Made by a program: the position numbers and the translations under genes | Assembly (NCBI GenBank): GCA_019637395.1 | Contig: JAHBVR010000009.1 | Location: 202,412 to 266,411 of the forward strand | DNA length: 64,000 nt | Source: Vulcanimicrobiota bacterium | GTDB lineage: Bacteria; Vulcanimicrobiota; Xenobia; Xenobiales; JADMJV01 | Reading direction: 5' to 3' | Part shown: positions 32,797 through 40,416 of the stretch, piece after piece | Layout of the letters: each line of letters starts with the position of its first letter | Position numbering within the stretch: position 1 is the stretch's first letter | The notes under the pieces: generated by a model | The model's input: the letters and a program-made list of their open reading frames with translations, nothing else | The model's database searches: none | What the model was told of the DNA's origin: nothing

Positions 32797-35751
32797 TTAG
32801 GATTCGTCTTCTTCTTCGCCCGCCTCGGCCTCTTCCTGAGCGGCCTGATTTTGCTGCGATTCAGTCATTTCGCCCGGCTTTTTAGCGGGCTGGAGAGGGG
32901 CTTGGTCGGACTGATCCGGTAGCTGAACCACCGGTCCCACGCGCTGCTCAATGAACCGACGTAATTGCTCGCTGGCGGCCCGCCCCTCCTGGGTGCTGCC
33001 CGCCGAATTGAGCATCATTTGGGCCGCCCCCGCCGTCTTGGGGTCCGAGCCGAGGCGTTGGTAGAGCTTGGTAATGCTGTCGGCGCCCTTCAAGCTGCCG
33101 GCGGCGGCCAGTTGCATCTTTACTTCCGAGGCGGCCGCGGCCGGATTGCTGGAGAGGTTGGCATAGAGGTCACCGAGGGCCTTGCGCCCGCCCTTGCTCT
33201 TGGCGGCGGTTGCCTCCAGAGCCACCGCCGCAGCGGCCGCGCGGGAATTCTTGGCCAGGTTGTTGTTGAGCTTCAGCTTGGCGGCCAGGCCGGCCGGGTC
33301 GCGAGTGGCGGCCGCCTGCATGGCCACGGCCGGACCGGCCGAAGTGGCGAAGCGGGCCTGATTCTCGTTCATCACCGTAATGGCTTCCAGGCCGTCCTTG
33401 GTGTCGCTGGCGGCGGCCTGCAGTTTCATTTCGGAAGCGGCCGCCTTGGGATCAGCGGCCAGGCCCTGATTGTAGCGGGCCAGACCGGCCCGGCCCTCGC
33501 GGGTGGTGGTGGCGGTGGCCCGCATCTGAGCGGCCGCGGCCGCCGCCTCCGGATCCCTGGCCAGGTTGGTATTGAGATTCATAACCGCTTCCCGACCCTG
33601 AGCCGACTCGGCCGCCGTGCCCATAAGCACGGCCTGACTGGCGGCGCCGTCGGCATTCTTGGCCAGATTGCGGTTGAGTTGGGTGAGCGCCTTGCGGCCG
33701 GTATCGGTGCTGCTGGCCGAAGCCTGGAGCTCGACGGCCGCGGCCGCCGATTCAGGGGTCCTGGCCAGATTACGGTTGAGCTGAGCGTAGGCCGCCATGC
33801 CGCCGGGAGTGCTGGTGGCGGTGGCCTGGAACTCAGCCACCGCCGTGGAGGCGCCCGCATCCTTGGCCACATTGTGGTTAAACTCGGTGGCGGCCTTAAG
33901 GCCCTCGGGCGACTGGCTGGCGGCCGCCTGCATGGCCATGGTGGCGCCGGCCGCCGCCTTGTCTTTGGCCAGACCCTTGTAGAACCCCTCGATGGCCTGG
34001 CGACCTTCGCTGGTGCCGCTGGCCGCCGCCTGGACACCCATGGCCGCGCCCGCATCGGCGGAGTCTTTGGCCAGATTGCCGTTGAGCTGTGTGAGCGCAG
34101 CCCGGCCGCCGGCCGACTGGACGGCCGCACTTTGCAGCGCCACCGCCGAGGTGGCGGCCAGCGGGTCTTTGGCCAGGTTCTGGTTGAGCTTACGGATGGA
34201 GGCAGCGCCCTCGGCAGTGCTGCTGGCCATGGACTGAAGGGAAAGCGCGGAAGCCGCGCTGGCGCCTCCTTGAGCCATACGGCGATTGTGCTGAGTAACT
34301 ACGGCCAGCCCTTCGCTGCTGTCGCTGGCCGAGGCCATCATGGCCATCTGGCCGGCCGAGGCAGCGGGGCTGTTGGACAGATTTCGCTGCAACTCTTCGC
34401 TACCCGGCCCCTTAACCTGAACTTCCAGGGCAGCGCTGGAAGCCTGAGAATCCTGGGAAAGATTGGAGAACAGCTCGCCCAACGCGATCATACCCTTGCC
34501 CGTGCGGCTGGCGGAAGCCCAGGAACTGGCCAGTTGTCCACCATTGGCGGCGTCGTCCTTGAAAAGGGAGGTGAGGGCACCGCGACCTTCGGGAGTTTGC
34601 GAGGCGGCGGCGTGCAGCCCAACTCCCGAGCCGGCCGTGGAGGCGTCGCCATCCAGAGCCGACATGACGTTGGCAACCGCCGTTCCGGCACCTCCGCGGC
34701 TGGCGGCGGCCTGAGCCTGCACGGCCGCTGAGGCGGCTTGAGGATCTTTGGACAGGTTGGAATAGAGCGTAGCGATGGCGGCCTTGCCGCCCGACGAACC
34801 GGAGGCCGATTCTTGGGCTTTAGCATCCGCGGCGGCGGCATTGGAATTGCCGGCCAGGCTGCGGTAGTAGTCGGTCATCGCCCCCCTGCCCTCTCCGCTA
34901 GAGGAAGCTGTGGCCTGCACCATCATGTAACCGGCGGCCAGCTTGGGGTCGCTGGCGATCATATAGAGGTAATCGGTGCCGCCGCCGGAGAGATTGTCGG
35001 CAATCGCCTTCTGGTTGGCGGCGGCCAGAGTAGGACTGCTTTGAATCGAGTCCAGCAGGCGCGCTTCTAACTCGCTGCCTGCACTGATCAGCGTGCCGCG
35101 CGCCTTGACCAACATGGAAGCGGCGCTGGCATCTCCCAGCAGCTGGGAAAGGGCTTGAGCGGGCGAGGGGCCACCCGGAGCGGCGTCCATGTCCGAAGAG
35201 AGCCAGGAGAGGAACGATTCGGCCTTGCCGGTGTCTCCCATTGCTTCGGACAGGCGCAGCTTGGGATCACGAGCGTTCTCGATATCTCTGGCTTCCTTGG
35301 CCTGGCGGGCCTGCTCGGCTCGGCGATTGAGTTCATCGACCTCAGCCTGGAGAAGCAACGATTGCAGAGAGCGCGGCGCGGGAGGTCGGGCTTCCGGCTC
35401 AGATTTCTCGGCGGCCTTTTCGGCCGGCTTTTCGCCGGACATCTGCTTCATCAAGCCAAAGGCCGACTTATTCGAGGGAGTGAAGCCACTGGAAGGGGGA
35501 GGGGCAGGAGCTTCTTCTTCGGGAGCGGGAGGCGGCTCGGGTAGCGTCAACTCGCCACCCAGAATGCCCAAAAAGCTCCCCTGCAACTGACCTACGGCCG
35601 AGAGCGCGATCCGAGCCGTTTGCTGCGTTTGCTGGGTCGACAGGTCCAGCGGCCGGGTTTGAGGACCGACCAGGGGCAGGATTGGCCCCACAGGACCCCC
35701 TACATTGCCAAGCGGATTATTCGAGCCGACTCCCTGGACGCCGAAGGCCAT
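32797..35751 (-). CDS. Large alanine-rich protein with about 20 34-residue helical repeats
   Basis: The 984-residue protein begins with a segment of about 70 residues containing QQTARIALSAVGQLQGSFLG and ILGGE, shared with the neighbour. A Pro/Glu-rich linker, a helical region and then (about 285-935) some 19-20 units of 34 residues follow. Each has the form G-x-A-h-x-x-h-x-x-N-L-A-x-D-x-x-A-A-x-A-h-x-h-Q-A-x-A-x-S. The length and two-helix pattern suggest an alpha-solenoid of TPR size but with an Ala/Asn consensus that I do not recognise. The C-terminus is very acidic (QAAQEEAEAGEEEDES). No signal peptide or membrane helix. It sits next to the small repeat protein and probably works with it. 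Confidence 0.8.
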   Translation of the reverse strand: MAFGVQGVGSNNPLGNVGGPVGPILPLVGPQTRPLDLSTQQTQQTARIALSAVGQLQGSFLGILGGELTLPEPPPAPEEEAPAPPPSSGFTPSNKSAFGLMKQMSGEKPAEKAAEKSEPEARPPAPRSLQSLLLQAEVDELNRRAEQARQAKEARDIENARDPKLRLSEAMGDTGKAESFLSWLSSDMDAAPGGPSPAQALSQLLGDASAASMLVKARGTLISAGSELEARLLDSIQSSPTLAAANQKAIADNLSGGGTDYLYMIASDPKLAAGYMMVQATASSSGEGRGAMTDYYRSLAGNSNAAAADAKAQESASGSSGGKAAIATLYSNLSKDPQAASAAVQAQAAASRGGAGTAVANVMSALDGDASTAGSGVGLHAAASQTPEGRGALTSLFKDDAANGGQLASSWASASRTGKGMIALGELFSNLSQDSQASSAALEVQVKGPGSEELQRNLSNSPAASAGQMAMMASASDSSEGLAVVTQHNRRMAQGGASAASALSLQSMASSTAEGAASIRKLNQNLAKDPLAATSAVALQSAAVQSAGGRAALTQLNGNLAKDSADAGAAMGVQAAASGTSEGRQAIEGFYKGLAKDKAAAGATMAMQAAASQSPEGLKAATEFNHNVAKDAGASTAVAEFQATATSTPGGMAAYAQLNRNLARTPESAAAAVELQASASSTDTGRKALTQLNRNLAKNADGAASQAVLMGTAAESAQGREAVMNLNTNLARDPEAAAAAAQMRATATTTREGRAGLARYNQGLAADPKAAASEMKLQAAASDTKDGLEAITVMNENQARFATSAGPAVAMQAAATRDPAGLAAKLKLNNNLAKNSRAAAAAVALEATAAKSKGGRKALGDLYANLSSNPAAAASEVKMQLAAAGSLKGADSITKLYQRLGSDPKTAGAAQMMLNSAGSTQEGRAASEQLRRFIEQRVGPVVQLPDQSDQAPLQPAKKPGEMTESQQNQAAQEEAEAGEEEDES
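32945..34900 (-). repeat. About 20 tandem 102-bp repeats coding for the solenoid
   Basis: The 34-residue units give a 102-base period across the gene at 32797. The DNA copies are diverged, unlike the 32200-32530 repeats, so the solenoid is old and maintained by selection. The regular composition also opens a long spurious frame on the opposite strand. Confidence 0.75.
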
Positions 35752-35823
35752 AAAAATAAATTTACCTCTCCCGATGTATCATGATCTTGACGGGACCTGA
35801 GCCGATTGGGAACAGGTGAACAG

Positions 35824-36378
35824 TTAAGGTTCCACCCCAAAGCAGTAAACGATCAGGTTGTCGCAATGTTCAACATCATAGCCAAGCGCGTATTCACCTG
35901 GAGCCAGCCGGGTGGTTGGCGAAAGTTGAAAGCTGCTGTCACCGAAAAGCCGCACCAGCAGGGGACTCCCCCCCTCGCGGTTGGTGTAAAGCGCCCCCGA
36001 CTCGGCCAGCACCACCTCGCGGTGTTCTTCCCTCGCCTGCAGCTTGAACAGCGTAAATTTGGTCGGGTCCTGGATCGGGAAAAAGCTCGCTCTGGGATCG
36101 GTGGTGGAAATGAACACCTTCAGGTAAAACTGGATCGCCTCGGAATTTCGATAGCGGACGCCGGAAGCCGCACCCGGCACCCTGAGAAAAACGTCGCTGG
36201 AGCCAAAAAAGGAATCGCGCGTCTGGCGCAGGGCCCGGTGCATCTCCAGCGGAGCGAAACTGCCATCAGCGGCTCGTTTCATCAGCACCGAGATGTCCTC
36301 CGGCTCGCTCACAGACTGAGCCAGGCCCCAACCACTCAGGGAGACGAGGAGGCAACCGAGAAGCAAAACAGATCGCAT
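35824..36378 (-). CDS. Secreted protein of unknown function, paralogue A
   Basis: The 184-residue protein has a signal peptide (MRSVLLLGCLLVSLSG, cleaved near LAQ). The mature part has the segment VFLRVPGAASGVRYRNSE and ends in CDNLIVYCFGVE. The whole mature sequence aligns with the next upstream gene, which has VFVRVPGAASPVRL and CDLFCFSV. Both look like small beta-sandwich proteins. The start has GGAGAAG upstream and overlaps the end of that paralogue by 43 bases, so the two are co-translated. I know no family. Confidence 0.7.
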   Translation of the reverse strand: MRSVLLLGCLLVSLSGWGLAQSVSEPEDISVLMKRAADGSFAPLEMHRALRQTRDSFFGSSDVFLRVPGAASGVRYRNSEAIQFYLKVFISTTDPRASFFPIQDPTKFTLFKLQAREEHREVVLAESGALYTNREGGSPLLVRLFGDSSFQLSPTTRLAPGEYALGYDVEHCDNLIVYCFGVEP

Positions 36379-36899
36379 GGTTCTTCTCCTTGGGAGTAGT
36401 AAATCGCGTACTGACCGCCGCTCTCCAGCGGCTGAACCGATTCGAGCAACAAACTGTCGGCTGTGCGCGGCGTCACCTTGAGAGGCAAACCCCGGTGAAC
36501 CACCGAGCGTTGCCCATTGGACTCGCGCAGGTGGAGAATCCGGCTGGAACCCTCGACCTTCAGTAAGACCAGGCGGAACCCGTCAGGGTCCAACTGATTC
36601 CACGACCAGGTTTGAGGCCAACGATTGCGCACCACGAAGCGGACCGGCCCCCCGTTGTCGGCAAGGCGCACCGGCGAGGCCGCCCCGGGCACACGCACAA
36701 AAACCTGCTCCAGGCCGGTGGTCAGCGAGAGCGACTCGAGACTGGACCGCTGCATCTCGAGATCGACAAAACGAGCGGGACGTACCGAAGCAAGATGATA
36801 TATAACAGCATAGGTCTGGGGGTCCACGGCCTTCGGTTGGGCCCAGCCCAGCAGGCTACCCACCCACAGAATTAGCAGCCAACGTTGCACGTGAAACAC
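36336..36899 (-). CDS. Secreted protein of unknown function, paralogue B
   Basis: The 187-residue protein has a signal peptide (LLILWVGSLLGWAQP) and the same domain as the neighbour at 35824: VFVRVPGAASPVRL, a central strand region DPDGFRLVLLKVEGSSRILHL, and a C-terminal pair of cysteines CDLFCFSV. The start is GTG at 36899; an in-frame GTG three codons later is possible. It lies 8 bases after the pseudo-carboxypeptidase gene, so it belongs to that operon. Function unknown. Confidence 0.7.
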   Translation of the reverse strand: MFHVQRWLLILWVGSLLGWAQPKAVDPQTYAVIYHLASVRPARFVDLEMQRSSLESLSLTTGLEQVFVRVPGAASPVRLADNGGPVRFVVRNRWPQTWSWNQLDPDGFRLVLLKVEGSSRILHLRESNGQRSVVHRGLPLKVTPRTADSLLLESVQPLESGGQYAIYYSQGEEPCDLFCFSVASSSP

Positions 36900-36906
36900 G
36901 GAACGA

Positions 36907-39285
36907 CTACTTTCCCTTTTCCCGCTTTCTCAACAACAAGGGGGGCAATACCCGCGAGTCCATGGGATCGGGGGGTAGTCCCATGTCATCGAAATCAACC
37001 GAGGCGGGCGACTCCACCGGCTGAGAGGGAAAAGCCGACTTCATGGGTAGTCCGGGAGAGAAGGGCTCAAAATCCGCGCCCGGTGAGCGCGCGGGAGGTT
37101 CCTGACTGGCCGGCCGCTGCTGGTTGGCCTGAATCAATTCCCGAGCGTGGGCGGCAAAGGCGCTGACCGGGTTCCCAGCTTTTGGCGGGGGGCTCCCCAG
37201 CACACGTCCTCCGCCCGGCGCCGCTGGGGGTGGAGTGGGCGCCGCCAGAGGCACGGGCGGTTGCGTGGGAGCATTGCCTGCCGCCAGCGCCGCCGCCGTT
37301 CCGGGAGGCTGGCCCAAAGGCCCGGATCGGGGAGCAGGCTGAGGCACAGGCCGGGCAGCCGGGGGAGGCTGCGGCGGAGCAGTTGGAGGAGCCTGCGGCG
37401 GTGCTGGAGCGGGCGGACGAGCTATCGCGGCGGGACGACTCGGTAGCTGAGGAACTCCTGGGCGGGCAGGACCGGCCGCCGGGCGGGCAGGCGCCGCCGG
37501 AGGTTGTGGCGGCGCCTGGGGAGGGGCCGCCATGGGTGGGGGGGCGGGACGTGCGGGGGGCCGGCTGGGCGGCGGCGGCGGTGGCGGCAGGGGAGCGGCG
37601 TAGGCGGGCGGCGGCGGGGCCGGCATCGCCTCACTGGATGGCTGCGTAGCCCGGTCGCTGCTCACATGGACGTGACATACTCCGGCTCGGGGATGGCGCA
37701 CGTCCAATTGAACGCGACCGCTGCCCTGCACCAACCATTCCACTTCGTAACGAGCCTCGACCAGGTCGCCGGCTGTATAAGGAACCGGCGTATCCAACTC
37801 GTTGAGACCCACGCCCAGCAGTTGCTGACCGTGGATGCGCTCCTTGCCCAGCACCAGCGAAGCCGAGTGATCCAGAATCAACTGCAATTCGAGCTGCTGG
37901 TGAACTTCGCGCTGATTGCCTCGACAGACCCAGGTGGGTAGGAATCCGCGGTTTTCCACCACCGCCCGCAGTTTACGCAGCGGGGGGTAGTCATCACCAT
38001 CGTGAGCCTCGGCCCAGCCCAGCGTCTCCTCCACAAATTCGGGAACGCTCAGGCGCGGCAGAGACTGAGCCACACCTAACACCAGCTTGCAGAAGCGCTC
38101 CAGCTCCGACTGCAGCAAACCGCCGGGGGGAGGGTTGAGCCAACTGTAAAGCCACTCCCAACCACCCAGTTCGACCGGGCCTAACTGGGGATGGTCAAAG
38201 GCTGTCCAGGGGTAAAAAGCGCCTGGACAATTTTGATCGAGCCAGCGGATGACCCCCGCTTGCTCCGGTTCGTCCAATGGTCGTTCCGGATCGAAACGCT
38301 CGACGCCTACTACGCGCGCCAGATTCCAGGGCTCGGCGCGCACCACCAGCAAGCCCTGGTTCTGGTGAGCCCACTGCAAGTAACCTGGAGCCGAGCTGTG
38401 GCTGAGCGTCAAGCCGGTCCACTCCTGCAGTTTACGCCCCAAACGTGTAATCAGAGGGGCGTCGGCGGCGGAGGGTTCCGGCATCGAGAGACCGGAGCCT
38501 AAATTGCCAAAACTCACCACCGCGCCCAGATTGGCGTGGGTGCGGAAGAAATCAGCCACCACTCGGGTTTCCGGTTCCGACAGCGGGTAGGGCCCGCACA
38601 CCTGGGGGTCCCATTCTCCCGAGGTAGGAAAGTTTCGTTCCAGGTCCAGTCGGCTGCGCACCCCCCCGTGGGTGGAGCGGCCACCGCCTTCGCATAAACC
38701 TTCCGGCATCAGCCGGTAAAAAGGTCCCTGGCGGTCTTCCGGACTGCGCGGCACCATCAAGCGGGCGTCGCGCCGGGAGACCTTCCACGGACCGAGCGGG
38801 TCGAGCTGGCGCATCTGCAGGCTGCGCCCATCGCCATTGGCATCGCCGGGACGCAGGCCGGCCAGGCCCGGCGCCATCGGCCGAGTCGAAGACCAGCACC
38901 ACTCTCCCGTGTGCAGGCTCAAATCGCCGGCATCGGCGGCCAGGCGGGGGCACACGTAAAAGGTGACGTGATCCAGCAAGTCCGTGATGACCGGGTCGCG
39001 GCTATAAAGGTCGGTCAGTTTCCTGACCAACTCCAGGCAGGCCGAGGACCCCAGCAGTTGTCCACCCCTCCAGCCCCCGTCGATCCACAGCGCTGGCTTC
39101 TCATGCCCCTCGCCGGTGGCGTGGTTGGTAATCTCGACCATGAAGAGAGGTCGGCCTTCGTACGAGGTGCCGATAGTGTAGAGGCGCAGCAGATGGGGAG
39201 CGGCCTCTTCGGCAATGCGCAGATAGTCGCCAATTTCATGATTGACGTAGTAGCGGTCGGTGGCTACGGCGGGGACGACTGGCAA
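36907..39285 (-). CDS. M14 carboxypeptidase-like protein without zinc ligands, proline-rich tail
   Basis: The first 400 residues follow the M14 fold: YRIxIG-type GTSYEGRPLFMVEITN, then WIDGGWRGGQ in place of the D-G-I-H-x-R-E motif, LDHVTFYVCPRLAADAGD, LDLERNFP (substrate Arg motif kept) and VVSFGNLGSGLSMP in place of the third zinc His. All three zinc ligands are changed (R73, Q76, and Gly for the third His). Residues about 430-560 form a further beta domain; 560-710 is extremely Pro/Ala-rich and low in complexity. There is no signal peptide; the start is TTG. It probably binds peptides or peptidoglycan stems without cutting. It is co-directional with the flanking unknown genes. Confidence 0.65.
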   Translation of the reverse strand: MPVVPAVATDRYYVNHEIGDYLRIAEEAAPHLLRLYTIGTSYEGRPLFMVEITNHATGEGHEKPALWIDGGWRGGQLLGSSACLELVRKLTDLYSRDPVITDLLDHVTFYVCPRLAADAGDLSLHTGEWCWSSTRPMAPGLAGLRPGDANGDGRSLQMRQLDPLGPWKVSRRDARLMVPRSPEDRQGPFYRLMPEGLCEGGGRSTHGGVRSRLDLERNFPTSGEWDPQVCGPYPLSEPETRVVADFFRTHANLGAVVSFGNLGSGLSMPEPSAADAPLITRLGRKLQEWTGLTLSHSSAPGYLQWAHQNQGLLVVRAEPWNLARVVGVERFDPERPLDEPEQAGVIRWLDQNCPGAFYPWTAFDHPQLGPVELGGWEWLYSWLNPPPGGLLQSELERFCKLVLGVAQSLPRLSVPEFVEETLGWAEAHDGDDYPPLRKLRAVVENRGFLPTWVCRGNQREVHQQLELQLILDHSASLVLGKERIHGQQLLGVGLNELDTPVPYTAGDLVEARYEVEWLVQGSGRVQLDVRHPRAGVCHVHVSSDRATQPSSEAMPAPPPPAYAAPLPPPPPPPSRPPARPAPPPMAAPPQAPPQPPAAPARPAAGPARPGVPQLPSRPAAIARPPAPAPPQAPPTAPPQPPPAARPVPQPAPRSGPLGQPPGTAAALAAGNAPTQPPVPLAAPTPPPAAPGGGRVLGSPPPKAGNPVSAFAAHARELIQANQQRPASQEPPARSPGADFEPFSPGLPMKSAFPSQPVESPASVDFDDMGLPPDPMDSRVLPPLLLRKREKGK

Positions 39286-39342
39286 AGGTTCCTCGTCAAG
39301 TGCGGCCTGTATTTGCTCTCAAAGGCATCAACCGCTGGTGGT

Positions 39343-40320
39343 CTATTCGACCTGATAGTCCAGATCTGCTTCCAAGTCCTCCAAAAGGGTCAACAACTCG
39401 TAGCGAAAGTCTTCGCAGGGACGAGCCAGCATGCGCAGCCCGGCCACCAGCAAGAACCAACCCTGGTTCAAGGCCGAGACCTGGCGATTCTGCGTGTAAG
39501 ACTGGAGCATTTCCAACGCCTGGCGCAGATTCTGCAACCCTCCGAAAACCTGTTCATAGGCTTCCACCAGCTCGCGCGGCAGCCACTGCTCCTGCTCTTC
39601 CCAGCGCGGGATGTCGCGCAAGCGGCCCTGAATTTCGACCACCTGAGAACGCAATTGGTCGATGCGCACGCTCCAGTCACCCAGGGGCATTTCGCCAGCC
39701 ACCAGCTTCCGTGTGTCGCGGTAAAGCTGCAGCCAGGGTTCGGCCACCTCGTAAAACTCCTGATCGACTTGAAACTCGTCACTCACCTCACCCAACGGAG
39801 CCTGGCAGCCCGAGCACTCGGCCTGTCCAGGGGGAGTGACAGCACCGCACTGGTTACACACGCGACTGGTCTCGTGGCGCACCACCCGGCACAACTCGAT
39901 CCACCAGGCTTCCAGGATGATGATGGCCTGCTTACAGCGCTCGATGCCCTGACCGACGCGAGGCAAATCGCCCTGCGAGAAGCACGAAACCATTTCGGAA
40001 AGGCCTTCCGAAAACGAAAGCAAGGCCTGGGTGGACAGACTCCCCAGGGCCGCCTGCGGAAAGGTCAACGGCAGGGAGTGAAGCAACTGCTGATGCAGCG
40101 CCAGGTAGACCTGCAGCCGGTTGGCCACATCCTGAATGGAATCCACGAAGCCGTGGTCATCCACCACGCCCGCGGTATAGCGGCGGGCGATACGGATGAA
40201 CTCGCTCATTCCCGGCGAGAGAGTTTCGTCAGGGAAGGGATCGGTTTCAATGTCGGGGAGCGCCGAGTCGTCGCCGCCCCAGGCTTCGACCAGACTGGAC
40301 AGATAGGGATTATCGGCCAT
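39343..40320 (-). CDS. Helical protein with central zinc ribbon
   Basis: The 325-residue protein is mostly alpha-helical. A zinc ribbon CNQCGAVTPPGQAECSGC lies in the middle (about residues 165-182). On each side are Leu/Gln-rich helices (LQVYLALHQQLLHSL, WLQLYRDTRKLVAGE, GLQNLRQALEMLQSYTQN). No enzyme motif is visible. It is followed by the pseudo-carboxypeptidase gene after 57 bases and preceded by the PAS-GAF-HATPase gene after 96 bases, so it probably works with them as an adaptor. Function unknown. Confidence 0.65.
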   Translation of the reverse strand: MADNPYLSSLVEAWGGDDSALPDIETDPFPDETLSPGMSEFIRIARRYTAGVVDDHGFVDSIQDVANRLQVYLALHQQLLHSLPLTFPQAALGSLSTQALLSFSEGLSEMVSCFSQGDLPRVGQGIERCKQAIIILEAWWIELCRVVRHETSRVCNQCGAVTPPGQAECSGCQAPLGEVSDEFQVDQEFYEVAEPWLQLYRDTRKLVAGEMPLGDWSVRIDQLRSQVVEIQGRLRDIPRWEEQEQWLPRELVEAYEQVFGGLQNLRQALEMLQSYTQNRQVSALNQGWFLLVAGLRMLARPCEDFRYELLTLLEDLEADLDYQVE

Positions 40321-40416
40321 GCCCAGCGATTCTCCTGGACCCTCGCATTTGCCTCCTCACCCATGTTCTGGGGGGGACTGATGGGCTTCGCCCAGCGGAC
40401 TTCGTCCGTCCCCCTC

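Noticed and set aside
32965..34731. Long open frame (588 codons) on the plus strand opposite the 34-residue repeat gene
   Set aside because: Its Gly/Arg/Leu-rich periodic sequence mirrors the repeat period of the minus-strand gene, and it has no ribosome site or family features.
32945..34900. Regularly spaced 102-bp repeats considered as a CRISPR array
   Set aside because: The repeats are contiguous, diverged and in one reading frame; there are no identical short repeats separated by unique spacers and no cas genes.
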